From assembly GCA_002366835.1 (NCBI GenBank), contig DFBZ01000104.1, positions 1,309-24,518 on the forward strand: a stretch of 23,210 nt of DNA, in the 5' to 3' direction. The DNA is from Gammaproteobacteria bacterium UBA3067 (GTDB lineage: Bacteria; Pseudomonadota; Gammaproteobacteria; Pseudomonadales; UBA3067). The translations under genes were made by a program, and so were the position numbers. Below, one piece after another: positions 15,638-23,210 of the stretch (its first letter is position 1; each line of letters opens with the position of its first letter). Below the pieces are notes generated by a model. It saw only the letters and a program-made list of their open reading frames with translations. It was not told where the DNA came from and ran no database searches.

Positions 15638-16189
15638 TTAATCTTCCTGCTTTTGGGGTGCATTTTGGGGCTGGAAGGTGGTCATGATGCGGTGATCTGT
15701 ATCTCCCGACGCCTTCAACATTTGGGTCACCAGATTGTATTCGTAGCGGGCACCTTGGTGGGAGCTTTCTTCCAGCTTTATGACGACGTCGTCTTTCAGT
15801 ACGAGCACTTCGCTGCTTACATCGTAATCAATCTGTTTTGCTTCCGCTACAATAGGCGGTTTTCCGGGTGCTGGGGTTTGTTGAAAGCTCGCTGGGGTGC
15901 CGGTTGCAACGAGCTTTTGGAAGCCTTCTTTGTTTCGATAAAGGTTAAGTTGGTCTGCTTTGATGACTAAAGATCCTTGGCTTAATACGACATTGCCTTT
16001 GTAGACCGTTACGCCTTGTTTGTAATCGGCGAAAGCGGAAGAGGATCCAATCTGAATAGGCTGGCTGCGGTCGTCATCCAGCGCCCAGGAGGTAGGCGTA
16101 AAGTGCAGCAGCGTGAGGAAAACGATCATTGCTGCTGGAATACGTGTGTCAGACGGTATAGGGCTAAATAGGGATTTAAGGTTGATCAT
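15638..16189 (-). CDS. lptA: Periplasmic LPS transport protein LptA
   Basis: This is the periplasmic bridge protein that carries LPS between LptC and the outer-membrane LptDE. The 183-residue protein has a signal peptide with hydrophobic core AAMIVFLTLLHF and a probable cleavage after SWA (residue 36). It is followed by the OstA-like beta-jellyroll with repeated strand motifs (VTVYKGNVVLSQGSLVIKAD and VLVLKDDVVIKLEE). The n-region before the core is long. The start used overlaps the lptC end by 14 bases and lacks a close ribosome-binding site, so an internal ATG at residue 21 cannot be excluded. Confidence 0.93.
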   Translation of the reverse strand: MINLKSLFSPIPSDTRIPAAMIVFLTLLHFTPTSWALDDDRSQPIQIGSSSAFADYKQGVTVYKGNVVLSQGSLVIKADQLNLYRNKEGFQKLVATGTPASFQQTPAPGKPPIVAEAKQIDYDVSSEVLVLKDDVVIKLEESSHQGARYEYNLVTQMLKASGDTDHRIMTTFQPQNAPQKQED

Positions 16190-16778
16190 TGCGTTGCGTA
16201 TGGCTGCCTTCTACTTGAGACAAAAGGGACATAGTACTACTTATCATGTCTGCTTTTAAGCCTGTACCACTAAGCTGCCCCTGTTTGGAGTAAATTATTA
16301 CACGTTCTTTTGATTCGGCGCGTTTATCGTTGGTATATAGCATCAGCGCCTTTGTTTTCACCATTACAGGCTCATTATCGGTGCTTGTATTGCCGGTAAT
16401 GTTGACATCACCGCTTAAGGTTATCTCATCACCTGATGCGATGCTTCCGCGTTTCGCCATCACTTTCCACTGGCTATTGTTGTTTTCGTAGAGTTTAATT
16501 TCTGGTGCACTGAGGAGGGTTTCATCGTTAAGGGGGTAGTGGAATAAATGTGGCGAATTCAGGGTGTATTTGAGCTGTCCATTTTGATCAAAAACTGTAT
16601 TGGAAAAGCGCTTGATTTCGGTATCTGGAGTTTGTTCTCCCGCATAAGGGGATGACAGGAAAGGGGGGGTGGTGCGCACAAAGCGAGTGTCGCTAATGAT
16701 AAAAATCACGGCTATCAATACCAGCCCCAAAAACGCTGTATAGGTTCGACGACGAGAAAGTGGTCTGCGTAAAAGCAT
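16176..16778 (-). CDS. lptC: LPS export protein LptC
   Basis: This bitopic inner-membrane protein receives LPS from LptB2FG and hands it to LptA. The 200-residue protein has a basic N-terminus (LLRRPLSRRR), one membrane helix (about residues 13-28), and a periplasmic beta-jellyroll with LptC-like segments (RFSNTVFDQNGQLKYTLNSP, ITLSGDVNITG). The sequence of this family is poorly conserved, so position between kdsC and lptA supports the call. It starts 3 bases after the kdsC stop and its end overlaps lptA by 14 bases. Confidence 0.9.
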   Translation of the reverse strand: MLLRRPLSRRRTYTAFLGLVLIAVIFIISDTRFVRTTPPFLSSPYAGEQTPDTEIKRFSNTVFDQNGQLKYTLNSPHLFHYPLNDETLLSAPEIKLYENNNSQWKVMAKRGSIASGDEITLSGDVNITGNTSTDNEPVMVKTKALMLYTNDKRAESKERVIIYSKQGQLSGTGLKADMISSTMSLLSQVEGSHTQRNDQP

Positions 16779-16781
16779 GTA

Positions 16782-17303
16782 TTAAAGGTAAGTCTCAAGT
16801 AGTGGTGTTAGTTGTCCTTGGGCATCCAGGATTAAATCGCAGATTTCTCGTGCTGCGCCAGAGCCTCCAGAAAGTGTAGTCTGCCAATCGGCATTTTCCC
16901 GTACAAATGAATGAGCATTGGATACGGCAATGCCCAAGCCTACTGCCCGGATCGCTCCCAGATCGGGAAGGTCGTCGCCGACATAGCTGACTTCTTCCAA
17001 TGATAGGGCTGACTCTGCTAGAAGTTCCTGTAGCGCTTGTAATTTATCTTCCCGCCCTTGGTAAAGGTGGGTGATTCCGAGATCCTTTGCTCTTTTGATC
17101 ACTAGCTTGGAGGTTCTTCCGGTAATGATGGCGGTGTCGATGCCAGCTTGGTGGAGCATTTTAATACCGTGTCCATCTAGGCTGTTAAAGGCTTTCAGTT
17201 CTGTGCCATCTTCGGTGAAAAAGAGCTGCCCGTTGGTAAGCACTCCGTCTACATCAAATACCATTAGTTTGATTTTTTTGGCTTTTTCTATAACTTCCTG
17301 CAT
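16782..17303 (-). CDS. kdsC: 3-deoxy-D-manno-octulosonate 8-phosphate phosphatase KdsC
   Basis: Removes phosphate from KDO-8-phosphate to give KDO for the LPS inner core. It is a small HAD phosphatase without a large cap: nucleophile motif DVDGVLT (residues 17-23), motif II IITGR, and motif III YVGDDLPDLG further on. I start at ATG 17301-17303 (173 residues) because TTGGAG directly upstream is a ribosome-binding site with 6-base spacing. An in-frame TTG at 17315 would begin inside that site. The gene follows kdsD by 33 bases and precedes lptC by 3. Confidence 0.95.
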   Translation of the reverse strand: MQEVIEKAKKIKLMVFDVDGVLTNGQLFFTEDGTELKAFNSLDGHGIKMLHQAGIDTAIITGRTSKLVIKRAKDLGITHLYQGREDKLQALQELLAESALSLEEVSYVGDDLPDLGAIRAVGLGIAVSNAHSFVRENADWQTTLSGGSGAAREICDLILDAQGQLTPLLETYL

Positions 17304-17336
17304 GGGGGGCTCCAAGTATTCACAAAAATAGGGTTC

Positions 17337-18302
17337 TTACATCACGCCGGCGTGAAGCAGGTCGTGCACATTTAGTGCTCCTACGGGGCATTGGTTTTCG
17401 TCCACAACAATTAGCGCATGAATGTTATTGTCATCCATGATCTTTACAGCTTCTGCCGCGAGTATATGTGGTGTTACGGTTTTGCAGTGTGTGGTCATAA
17501 GCGAAGTGACTGGCGTATTTTTGAGGTTGCTATCAAGGTCTAATGAACGCCTGAGGTCCCCGTCTGTAAAGACCCCTAGGAGTTTCGAGTCGTTACCAAC
17601 GACTGCCGTCATGCCCAGCCCCTTTGCGCTCATTTCTATTAATGCCTCGCTTACGGTGCTAGTTTCTGGAACGGTAGGTGTGGCATCTCCAGTGCGCATC
17701 ACGCTTTCCACCAGCAGCAGTAATTTCCTGCCTAGCGCGCCGCCTGGGTGTGATAGTGCAAAATCTTCAGCGGTAAAGCCTTGTGCTTCTAAAAGCGCAA
17801 CGGCCAGAGCGTCTCCCATTACCAGGGCTGTGGTGGTGCTGGCGGTGGGGGCTAGGCCGAGAGGGCAAGCTTCTTCACTGACTCCTACATCAAGATTTAC
17901 ATCGGCAAATTGGGCAAGGGCCGAATTGTTATTTCCAGTCATGCTGATAAGGGGCACGCCTTTTCGTTTAATGACGGGAAGAAGGGCTAACAATTCGGCC
18001 GTTGTGCCAGAGTTAGATAGGGCAATGACAACATCGGTGCGTGTAATCATGCCTAGGTCGCCGTGACTTGCTTCTCCGGGGTGAACAAAAAATGCGGTGG
18101 TGCCTGTGCTTGCGAGTGTAGCGGCAATTTTCGATCCAATGTGTCCCGATTTCCCCATGCCCATGACCACAACCCTGCCACTAGAGGCCATGATGATTTC
18201 GCAGGCACGGGAAAAATTCTCATCAACTCTCTCGTTGAGTGCGTTGATGGCTTGCGTCTCTATGCTAATAACGCGGCGAGCGGATGTTTGGAAGTCACTC
18301 AT
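17337..18302 (-). CDS. kdsD: D-arabinose 5-phosphate isomerase KdsD
   Basis: Converts ribulose 5-phosphate to arabinose 5-phosphate, the first committed KDO precursor. The 321-residue protein has an N-terminal SIS domain with MGMGKSGHIG (47-56), HPGEASHGDLG (74-84) and SNSGTTAE, the conserved SHPGGALGRKL (184-194), and two C-terminal CBS domains (about 203-258 and 268-318). It is full length. The start ATG at 18300-18302 has AGGA upstream. It lies 25 bases after the exchanger gene and 33 before kdsC in the conserved order. Confidence 0.96.
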   Translation of the reverse strand: MSDFQTSARRVISIETQAINALNERVDENFSRACEIIMASSGRVVVMGMGKSGHIGSKIAATLASTGTTAFFVHPGEASHGDLGMITRTDVVIALSNSGTTAELLALLPVIKRKGVPLISMTGNNNSALAQFADVNLDVGVSEEACPLGLAPTASTTTALVMGDALAVALLEAQGFTAEDFALSHPGGALGRKLLLLVESVMRTGDATPTVPETSTVSEALIEMSAKGLGMTAVVGNDSKLLGVFTDGDLRRSLDLDSNLKNTPVTSLMTTHCKTVTPHILAAEAVKIMDDNNIHALIVVDENQCPVGALNVHDLLHAGVM

Positions 18303-18327
18303 TTCTGGTGTCCTGATGGTGATATGG

Positions 18328-19311
18328 TTAGGCTGTAGTCACTTGAGATTGATACAAAACAGCATAATACGCAACGTAAAGTGAAAGGAGGAATATGCCC
18401 TTTACCGCTGTAATGTGATTACGTTTCCCCAAAAAAGGCAAGATAAGCAGTAGCAAGGTGAGAGTGAGCATGAGCGCATAATCACGGGAGAATATCTCCA
18501 GCTCCAGCACGCTTGGTGCGAGCAGTGCGGGCATCGGTAGAACGGTCAGTAAATTAAAAACATTCGAACCGATAATGTTGCCGATGGCCAGGTCGTGGTG
18601 ACCCTTCGTTACGCTGCTGATCGATGCTGCAAGTTCAGGCAGGCTGGTGCCTAAGGCTACAAGCGTGAGGCCGATGATGGCTTCACTGATTCCCATGGCC
18701 AAGGCGATCTCTTGTGCACCCCATACCATCAGCTTCGCACTACCCAGTAGCACGATCAAACCGGTGATAAACTTGAAGCTGGCTTGTGCGTTCGTGAGGT
18801 GTTCATCTTCAATTTCTTCTTCAATTTCAGCTAAAAAGACATCTTCTTCCTCTGTTCCTTCGGTAGTTTTCTTATGCCGGATCAGAAAATAAAGGTAGGC
18901 AAGCAGCATCACCAAAAGAATAACACCATCGATTTGATCCAGTTTCATATCATAAAGCAGCCCCCCCGCGACAAGTGTAATAACGAGGAGAATAGGCAAG
19001 TCTTCGCGAATGGTTTGACGCTGAATTGGGAGGGCGCCAAAAAGAGCCGTGATACCAAGAATGAGCCCGACGTTTGCGATGTTTGAGCCGATGGCGTTAC
19101 CAATAGCTAGCTCGGGGCTGCCTTCGAGTGAGGCAGAGGTGGAAATGACAATTTCCGGAGCTGAAGTGCCAAAGGCTACAACGGTGAGGCCGATGATAAA
19201 CACTGAGACGCCAAAATTTTTGGCCATTGCAGCCGCGCCATGTACAAAACGATCCGCGCTCCACACGAGGGCGGCAACTCCGAAAACAACAGCAAGAACT
19301 GGATAAAGCAT
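18328..19311 (-). CDS. yrbG: Calcium/sodium antiporter (YrbG-type CaCA family)
   Basis: This is an inner-membrane cation/Ca2+ exchanger of the CaCA superfamily; the ion specificity of bacterial YrbG proteins is not settled. The 327-residue protein has two inverted halves of about five membrane helices. Each half carries an alpha repeat: GTSAPE (48-53) with GNAIGSN (71-77), and GTSLPE (221-226) with GNIIGSN (244-250). A very acidic cytoplasmic loop (about 150-173, EEEDVFLAEIEEEIEDE) joins them and may be a regulatory ion site. It heads the kds/lpt/rpoN minus-strand run and is divergent from ibaG. In many relatives the mla genes lie between these two; here only about 220 bases do. Confidence 0.92.
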   Translation of the reverse strand: MLYPVLAVVFGVAALVWSADRFVHGAAAMAKNFGVSVFIIGLTVVAFGTSAPEIVISTSASLEGSPELAIGNAIGSNIANVGLILGITALFGALPIQRQTIREDLPILLVITLVAGGLLYDMKLDQIDGVILLVMLLAYLYFLIRHKKTTEGTEEEDVFLAEIEEEIEDEHLTNAQASFKFITGLIVLLGSAKLMVWGAQEIALAMGISEAIIGLTLVALGTSLPELAASISSVTKGHHDLAIGNIIGSNVFNLLTVLPMPALLAPSVLELEIFSRDYALMLTLTLLLLILPFLGKRNHITAVKGIFLLSLYVAYYAVLYQSQVTTA

Positions 19312-19473
19312 AGGCTGGAGAAAATCCCAAATTTAGTGAAAGCGAATTAGAAAGCCATCAAGACATGATTGCAACTGCTGATGAGCTTAATCGGAGGTGC
19401 TTTGGGTTGAAACGGGCTTAGAATGCGATTTTTTTATCAGAATATGAAGTTAAAGCGGCTGGGAACGTCTCTT

Positions 19474-19501
19474 TTGTGTAATTGAGCTCGTTTTTTATTA
19501 T
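19474..19501 (+). promoter_or_regulatory. Candidate sigma-70 promoter for ibaG-murA
   Basis: TTGTGT (19474-19479) and TATTAT (19496-19501) are separated by 16 bases, in the divergent gap between the exchanger gene and ibaG. Position (35 bases before the ibaG ATG) and AT-richness fit a housekeeping promoter, but this is a motif match only. The rest of the 225-base gap shows nothing else I can name. Confidence 0.4.
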
Positions 19502-19536
19502 GATAGGCGGCCAAATAATCCTCATGAGGTAAAGTG

Positions 19537-19788
19537 ATGGTTTCCAGTGATGAAATAAAGCAATTAATTGCGGCTCAGATTGAGGTTGAACATGTCATCG
19601 CCGAATTGAACGGCGCAAATATTAACCTAGTGGTGGTGAGTCATCAGTTTGATGGGCTTAATTCCGTTAAAAAACAACAGACGGTCTACGCCTGCCTGAG
19701 TGATCTAATAGCGAAGGGTGATCTCCACGCCGTTACGATGAAGCTATATACCCCCGGGGAGTGGGAGCAAGCCAGGCACTTCGTTTAG
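19537..19788 (+). CDS. ibaG: BolA-family protein IbaG
   Basis: This is a small BolA-type protein that pairs with monothiol glutaredoxin to bind or traffic iron-sulfur clusters and is linked to acid and envelope stress in enterics. The 83-residue protein has the family helix-turn core FDGLNSVKKQQTVYACL and LHAVTMKLYTPGEW, including the conserved histidine. I choose ATG 19537 over the preceding GTG (19534) because GAGG at 19526-19529 then has 7-base spacing. It lies 56 bases before murA, the standard neighbour. Confidence 0.92.
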   Translation: MVSSDEIKQLIAAQIEVEHVIAELNGANINLVVVSHQFDGLNSVKKQQTVYACLSDLIAKGDLHAVTMKLYTPGEWEQARHFV

Positions 19789-19844
19789 TGGTTGACGGTG
19801 TTCCTGAATTAGAAATGCGCATTGGCGTAAAATTTGAGTATTGA

Positions 19845-21107
19845 ATGGATAAATTATTAATTGTGGGTGGTGGCCCAACACGGGGCATGGTGCGTATTTC
19901 CGGCGCTAAAAACTCTTCATTGCCTATTTTGGCCGCGACCCTTTTGGCCAGCGAACCGATGACAGTGCGCAATTTGCCGCACTTGCAAGATGTCACCACC
20001 ATGATCGAGTTACTGGCGAGAATGGGCATTGAGCCCATCATTGATGAAAAGCTGGGGGTAGAAGTAGATGCCACCAATATCAAAGAATTGAAAGCTCCCT
20101 ATGAGCTGGTTAAGACCATGCGTGCCTCGATATTGGTATTGGGCCCTATGTTGGCTCGGTTTGGGGAAGCGGAAGTCTCTCTGCCGGGGGGCTGCGCCAT
20201 TGGTAGTAGGCCAGTGGATTTGCATATTCGTGGCCTTGAGGCGATGGGCGCAGAGATTGAGGTGATTGAGGGCTATATTCATGCGAAATCAAAGGGTCGA
20301 CTCAAGGGCGCGCGAATCGTTTTTGATATTGTAACGGTAACCGGCACAGAAAATCTGTTGATGGCGGCAACCCTCGCAGAGGGGCAAACGATCCTTGAAA
20401 ATGCTGCACGAGAGCCAGAAGTGGTGGACTTGGCGAACTGCCTTATCTCCATGGGGGCTCAGATAGAAGGTGCCGGCACGGATACTATTACTATCCAAGG
20501 GGTAGACAAATTAAAAGGTGGCTCGCATCGTGTGATCCCTGATCGTATCGAAACAGGCACCTATCTCGTGGCTGCTGCAGCCTCTCGAGGTTCCATTCTG
20601 ATAAAAGATACCGACCCCACCTTGTTGGATGCAGTGCTATCAAAACTTGAAGAGGCCGGTGCGGAAATTAACACTGGAGAAGATTGGGTTAGCCTTGATA
20701 TGCACGGCAAACAGCCCAAAGCGGTCAGTTTCAGCACGACTCCCTATCCAGGTTTCCCTACCGATATGCAAGCCCAGTTTTCGGTGATGAATGCTGTCGC
20801 TCAAGGAACGGGGATCATCACTGAAACGGTATTTGAAAATCGTTTTATGCACGCGCAGGAGTTGTCGCGCATGGGTGCCAAAATCACCCTGCAAGGTAAA
20901 ACCATGGTGACAGAAGGGGTCGATCGCTTGCAGGGAGCGCCCGTGATGGCAACAGACTTAAGAGCCTCTGCAAGTTTGGTGATAGCCGGTATGGTGGCCG
21001 ATGGAGAGACTATGATTGAGCGCATCTACCATATAGACCGGGGCTACGAGTGTATCGAAGAAAAATTCCAATCCCTGGGCGCCAATGTTCGCCGCATACC
21101 CGCTTAA
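19845..21107 (+). CDS. murA: UDP-N-acetylglucosamine 1-carboxyvinyltransferase MurA
   Basis: First committed enzyme of peptidoglycan synthesis: transfers enolpyruvate from phosphoenolpyruvate to UDP-GlcNAc in the cytoplasm, and is the fosfomycin target. The 420-residue protein has the substrate pair K22-N23 in GAKNSSLP, the catalytic cysteine C117 in PGGCAIGSRP (114-123), and the conserved segments GTENLLMAA, TDMQAQFSV and ENRFMH. The cysteine is present, so intrinsic fosfomycin resistance by Cys-to-Asp change is not expected. The gene follows ibaG and precedes hisG by 22 bases. Confidence 0.97.
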   Translation: MDKLLIVGGGPTRGMVRISGAKNSSLPILAATLLASEPMTVRNLPHLQDVTTMIELLARMGIEPIIDEKLGVEVDATNIKELKAPYELVKTMRASILVLGPMLARFGEAEVSLPGGCAIGSRPVDLHIRGLEAMGAEIEVIEGYIHAKSKGRLKGARIVFDIVTVTGTENLLMAATLAEGQTILENAAREPEVVDLANCLISMGAQIEGAGTDTITIQGVDKLKGGSHRVIPDRIETGTYLVAAAASRGSILIKDTDPTLLDAVLSKLEEAGAEINTGEDWVSLDMHGKQPKAVSFSTTPYPGFPTDMQAQFSVMNAVAQGTGIITETVFENRFMHAQELSRMGAKITLQGKTMVTEGVDRLQGAPVMATDLRASASLVIAGMVADGETMIERIYHIDRGYECIEEKFQSLGANVRRIPA

Positions 21108-21129
21108 AACCCCGCTAGAGAGTTTAACA

Positions 21130-21786
21130 ATGATTGAAAATAGATCCGAACAGTTGGTGTTTGCCTTGTCTAAAGGGCGGATTCTCAAAGAGACGCTGCC
21201 GCTGTTAAAAGAAGCGGGTATCGAGTTACTGGAAGATCCGGATAAAAGCAGGAAATTGATTTTCCCCACCAGCAGAAACGATGTCAAAATTTTAATTATT
21301 CGCGCCACTGATGTGCCTACCTATGTGGAGCATGGTGCGGCAGATTTAGGTGTGTCCGGCAAGGATGTATTGCTGGAGCATGGCGGTAATGGACTATACG
21401 AGCCCTTGGATCTTAATATCGCTCGATGCCGTTTAATGGTGGCCGCGCGGGGAAAAGAGCAAGCGGTAACAGGGCGTTTGAAAGTAGCCACCAAGTTTGT
21501 CAATGTTGCCAAGCGTTATTACGCAGAGAAGGGCGAGCAAGTGGAAATCATCAAGTTGTATGGTTCTATGGAGCTGGCACCTTTGGTGGATTTGGCTGAC
21601 CGAATCGTTGATGTCGTGGATACTGGGAATACCCTAAAGGCCAATGGCTTGCGTCCAACGGAGCTGATTACTCATGTCAGCTCCAGGTTGGTGGTTAATA
21701 AGGCTTCTATGAAAATAAAACATCAGCGAATTCAGGAAATTCTCAGCTGCCTTGAGCGGGCTGTTGAAGCGAAAAAGGTTAATTAA
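21130..21786 (+). CDS. hisG: ATP phosphoribosyltransferase catalytic subunit, short form HisG
   Basis: First step of histidine synthesis: ATP plus PRPP to phosphoribosyl-ATP. From ATG 21130 the protein has 218 residues. The frame is open further upstream, into murA, but the earlier ATG lacks homology to the family start and would overlap murA. Motifs include FALSKGRIL, GAADLGVSGKDVL, LYGSMELAPL and the PRPP loop VVDTGNTLKANGL. The C-terminal regulatory ACT-like domain of long HisG is absent, so by family knowledge the enzyme needs HisZ as regulatory partner; hisZ is not in the window. It lies between murA and hisD as in Pseudomonas-like genomes. Confidence 0.95.
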   Translation: MIENRSEQLVFALSKGRILKETLPLLKEAGIELLEDPDKSRKLIFPTSRNDVKILIIRATDVPTYVEHGAADLGVSGKDVLLEHGGNGLYEPLDLNIARCRLMVAARGKEQAVTGRLKVATKFVNVAKRYYAEKGEQVEIIKLYGSMELAPLVDLADRIVDVVDTGNTLKANGLRPTELITHVSSRLVVNKASMKIKHQRIQEILSCLERAVEAKKVN

Positions 21787-21822
21787 TAAGGGTTCCCCAA
21801 TCTTATTTGAGCAAAATATCTT

Positions 21823-23136
21823 ATGACTCGATTATCCATTCCCATGTTGTCCACCCATTCTGAGCATTTTAGCCAAGAGCTTCGCCAGCGTCTCGCCTGG
21901 GAATCTGTTGCTGATCATGAGGTGGAAGAAACGGTACGTGAGGTGCTCGCAGCGGTTCGACAGGACGGAGACAAAGCCTTGCTCGCTTATACTCACCGCT
22001 TTGATCGGCTTGCTGCATCACAAGCGGTCGAGCTAGAGGTTACGGCGAGTGAAAGGGAAGCAGTATTAAACCGAATCAAACCAGAGGATAGAGGCGCACT
22101 GGAAAAGGCCGCACAGCGTATTCGTGTTTATCATGAGAAGCAAAACCAGGCATCGTGGTCATATACCGAAGAGAATGGAACTCGGCTGGGGCAGCAAATT
22201 CGCCCGATGGATCGGGTCGGTGTCTATGTGCCCGGTGGCAAGGCGGCTTACCCTTCTTCGGTACTGATGAATATTATTCCGGCAAAAGTGGCGGGCGTAG
22301 AAGAAATTATTATGGTGGTGCCCACGCCCGATGGCGTGCGTAATGACTTAGTGATAGCGGCTGCTGAAATTGCGGGTGCCGATCGTATCTTCACCATCGG
22401 TGGTGCGCAGGCCGTGGCAGCCTTAGCTTATGGAACCGAATTGATTCCGAAGGTGGATAAAATTGTTGGCCCCGGAAATATTTATGTTGCTACAGCCAAG
22501 AAAATGGTTTTTGGAGTGGTGGGCATCGATATGATTGCCGGCCCATCAGAGATTCTGGTTTTGAGTGATGCGAACTCTAATCCCGATTGGCTGGCAATGG
22601 ATTTGTTCTCTCAAGCCGAGCACGATGAGAACGCGCAGGCTATTTTAGTGTCTGATGATAAAGCTTTTCTGCAAAGTGTTCAGGCTAGCATGGAAAAATT
22701 ATTACCCAGCATGTCTCGGCGTGAAATTATTAAAGCGTCAATCGAAGGTCGAGGCTTTTTTATTCATGTAAAAAATCTTGATGAAGCGGTGGATGTGGTG
22801 AACCAGATTGCACCGGAACACCTGGAGCTTTCTGTTTCTGATCCTGATCAGTACTTGCCAGCAATTAGACATGCCGGGGCAATCTTTATGGGGCGCTACA
22901 CTGCTGAGGCGGTGGGGGATTATTGTGCAGGCCCCAATCATGTTTTACCCACCTCTGGCACGGCTCGCTTCTCTTCTCCTTTAGGGGTGTATGATTTTCA
23001 AAAGCGCAGCTCGGTGATATATTGCTCAGAACAAGGCGCGTCTGAACTGGGCGAGATTGCCTCGCATTTGGCACGGGGAGAGGGTTTTGAAGCTCATGCT
23101 CGTAGCGCTGAATACAGACTTAAACCGGTCAAATAA
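21823..23136 (+). CDS. hisD: Histidinol dehydrogenase HisD
   Basis: Performs the last two oxidations of histidine synthesis, histidinol to histidine, with NAD and zinc. The 437-residue protein is full length. It has GGKAAYPSSVLMN (138-150), the catalytic pair E332-H333 in APEHLELS, and zinc ligands Q264 and H267 (SQAEHDE), D366 (GDYCAGPNH) and H425. It begins 36 bases after hisG and ends in a strong terminator, so a following hisC, the usual neighbour, would need another promoter. Confidence 0.97.
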   Translation: MTRLSIPMLSTHSEHFSQELRQRLAWESVADHEVEETVREVLAAVRQDGDKALLAYTHRFDRLAASQAVELEVTASEREAVLNRIKPEDRGALEKAAQRIRVYHEKQNQASWSYTEENGTRLGQQIRPMDRVGVYVPGGKAAYPSSVLMNIIPAKVAGVEEIIMVVPTPDGVRNDLVIAAAEIAGADRIFTIGGAQAVAALAYGTELIPKVDKIVGPGNIYVATAKKMVFGVVGIDMIAGPSEILVLSDANSNPDWLAMDLFSQAEHDENAQAILVSDDKAFLQSVQASMEKLLPSMSRREIIKASIEGRGFFIHVKNLDEAVDVVNQIAPEHLELSVSDPDQYLPAIRHAGAIFMGRYTAEAVGDYCAGPNHVLPTSGTARFSSPLGVYDFQKRSSVIYCSEQGASELGEIASHLARGEGFEAHARSAEYRLKPVK

Positions 23137-23137
23137 T

Positions 23138-23162
23138 AAATAAGCCGACTACGCTTATTTTT
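23138..23162 (+). terminator. Intrinsic terminator after hisD
   Basis: AAATAAGC (23138-23145) and GCTTATTT (23153-23160) form a perfect 8-bp stem with a 7-base loop and run into T5. It begins one base after the hisD stop. It should end the ibaG-murA-hisG-hisD transcript. Confidence 0.8.
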
Positions 23163-23210
23163 GGCCGATTAAGAATCCACAGCTGCTGAATGGCCTAGTT
23201 TTTTATACAG

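Noticed and set aside
17422..18066. 214-codon plus-strand frame antisense to kdsD
   Set aside because: It lies wholly inside the clearly conserved kdsD gene and its translation has no recognisable domain; it is a codon-bias shadow.
22974..22990. TGGCACGGCTCGCTTC, similar to a sigma-54 -24/-12 promoter
   Set aside because: The -12 element is off and the match lies inside hisD coding sequence with no gene to drive; I found no convincing -24/-12 site in any intergenic region.
1..23210. CRISPR arrays, tRNA or rRNA genes, insertion sequences, phage genes
   Set aside because: Reading both strands gave no regularly spaced repeats, no tRNA-like arms, no transposase or integrase frames and no phage modules.

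Overview
The window is ordinary chromosomal backbone of a gammaproteobacterium, most likely a marine Cellvibrionales/Pseudomonadales-type organism. Three things suggest this. First, the conserved block calcium/sodium exchanger-kdsD-kdsC-lptCAB-rpoN-hpf-ptsN-rapZ-ptsO has classic gammaproteobacterial order. Second, ibaG-murA-hisG-hisD and a short-form HisG resemble Pseudomonas and its relatives rather than enterics. Third, mgtE and darP follow ptsO, and a PEP-CTERM-type PrsK/PrsR pair is present. The genus assignment is inference; no rRNA gene is present.

Layout: (1) 7-1739, minus strand: cmoA-cmoB, for the wobble-uridine modification cmo5U in tRNA. (2) 1898-4220, plus strand, divergent from cmoA: moaB-moeA (molybdenum cofactor) followed closely by a CYTH-domain triphosphate-tunnel protein. 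(3) 4221-5242: a short accessory-looking stretch made by an old tandem duplication of the tail-to-tail unit [CYTH gene -> <- ppiC]. The first copy keeps an intact CYTH gene and only a remnant of the ppiC end. The second copy keeps an intact ppiC and a decayed CYTH pseudogene with a nonsense codon and two internal deletions. (4) 5310-8803, minus: prsK-prsR, a membrane histidine kinase and a sigma-54-dependent response regulator of the exosortase/PEP-CTERM type. (5) 9074-11020, minus: mgtE and darP. (6) 11132-13223, minus: hpf-ptsN-rapZ-ptsO, ribosome hibernation and the nitrogen PTS. (7) 13277-19311, minus: exchanger, KDO synthesis (kdsD, kdsC), LPS transport (lptC, lptA, lptB) and rpoN. (8) 19537-23136, plus, divergent: ibaG, murA, hisG, hisD, ending in a strong intrinsic terminator.

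How the parts connect: the long minus-strand cluster couples outer-membrane LPS supply (kdsD/kdsC/lpt) to sigma-54 and PTS-Ntr control. RpoN made here is the sigma factor that PrsR, also encoded in this window, needs. RapZ and PtsN link cell-envelope precursor supply to the phosphorelay in enteric relatives.

I did not find a convincing previously undescribed system. The sequence-level observations most worth following are the reciprocally decayed CYTH/ppiC tandem duplication, the absence of the mla lipid-transport genes from the exchanger/ibaG junction, and the PrsK/PrsR pair sitting away from any visible exosortase or exopolysaccharide genes.
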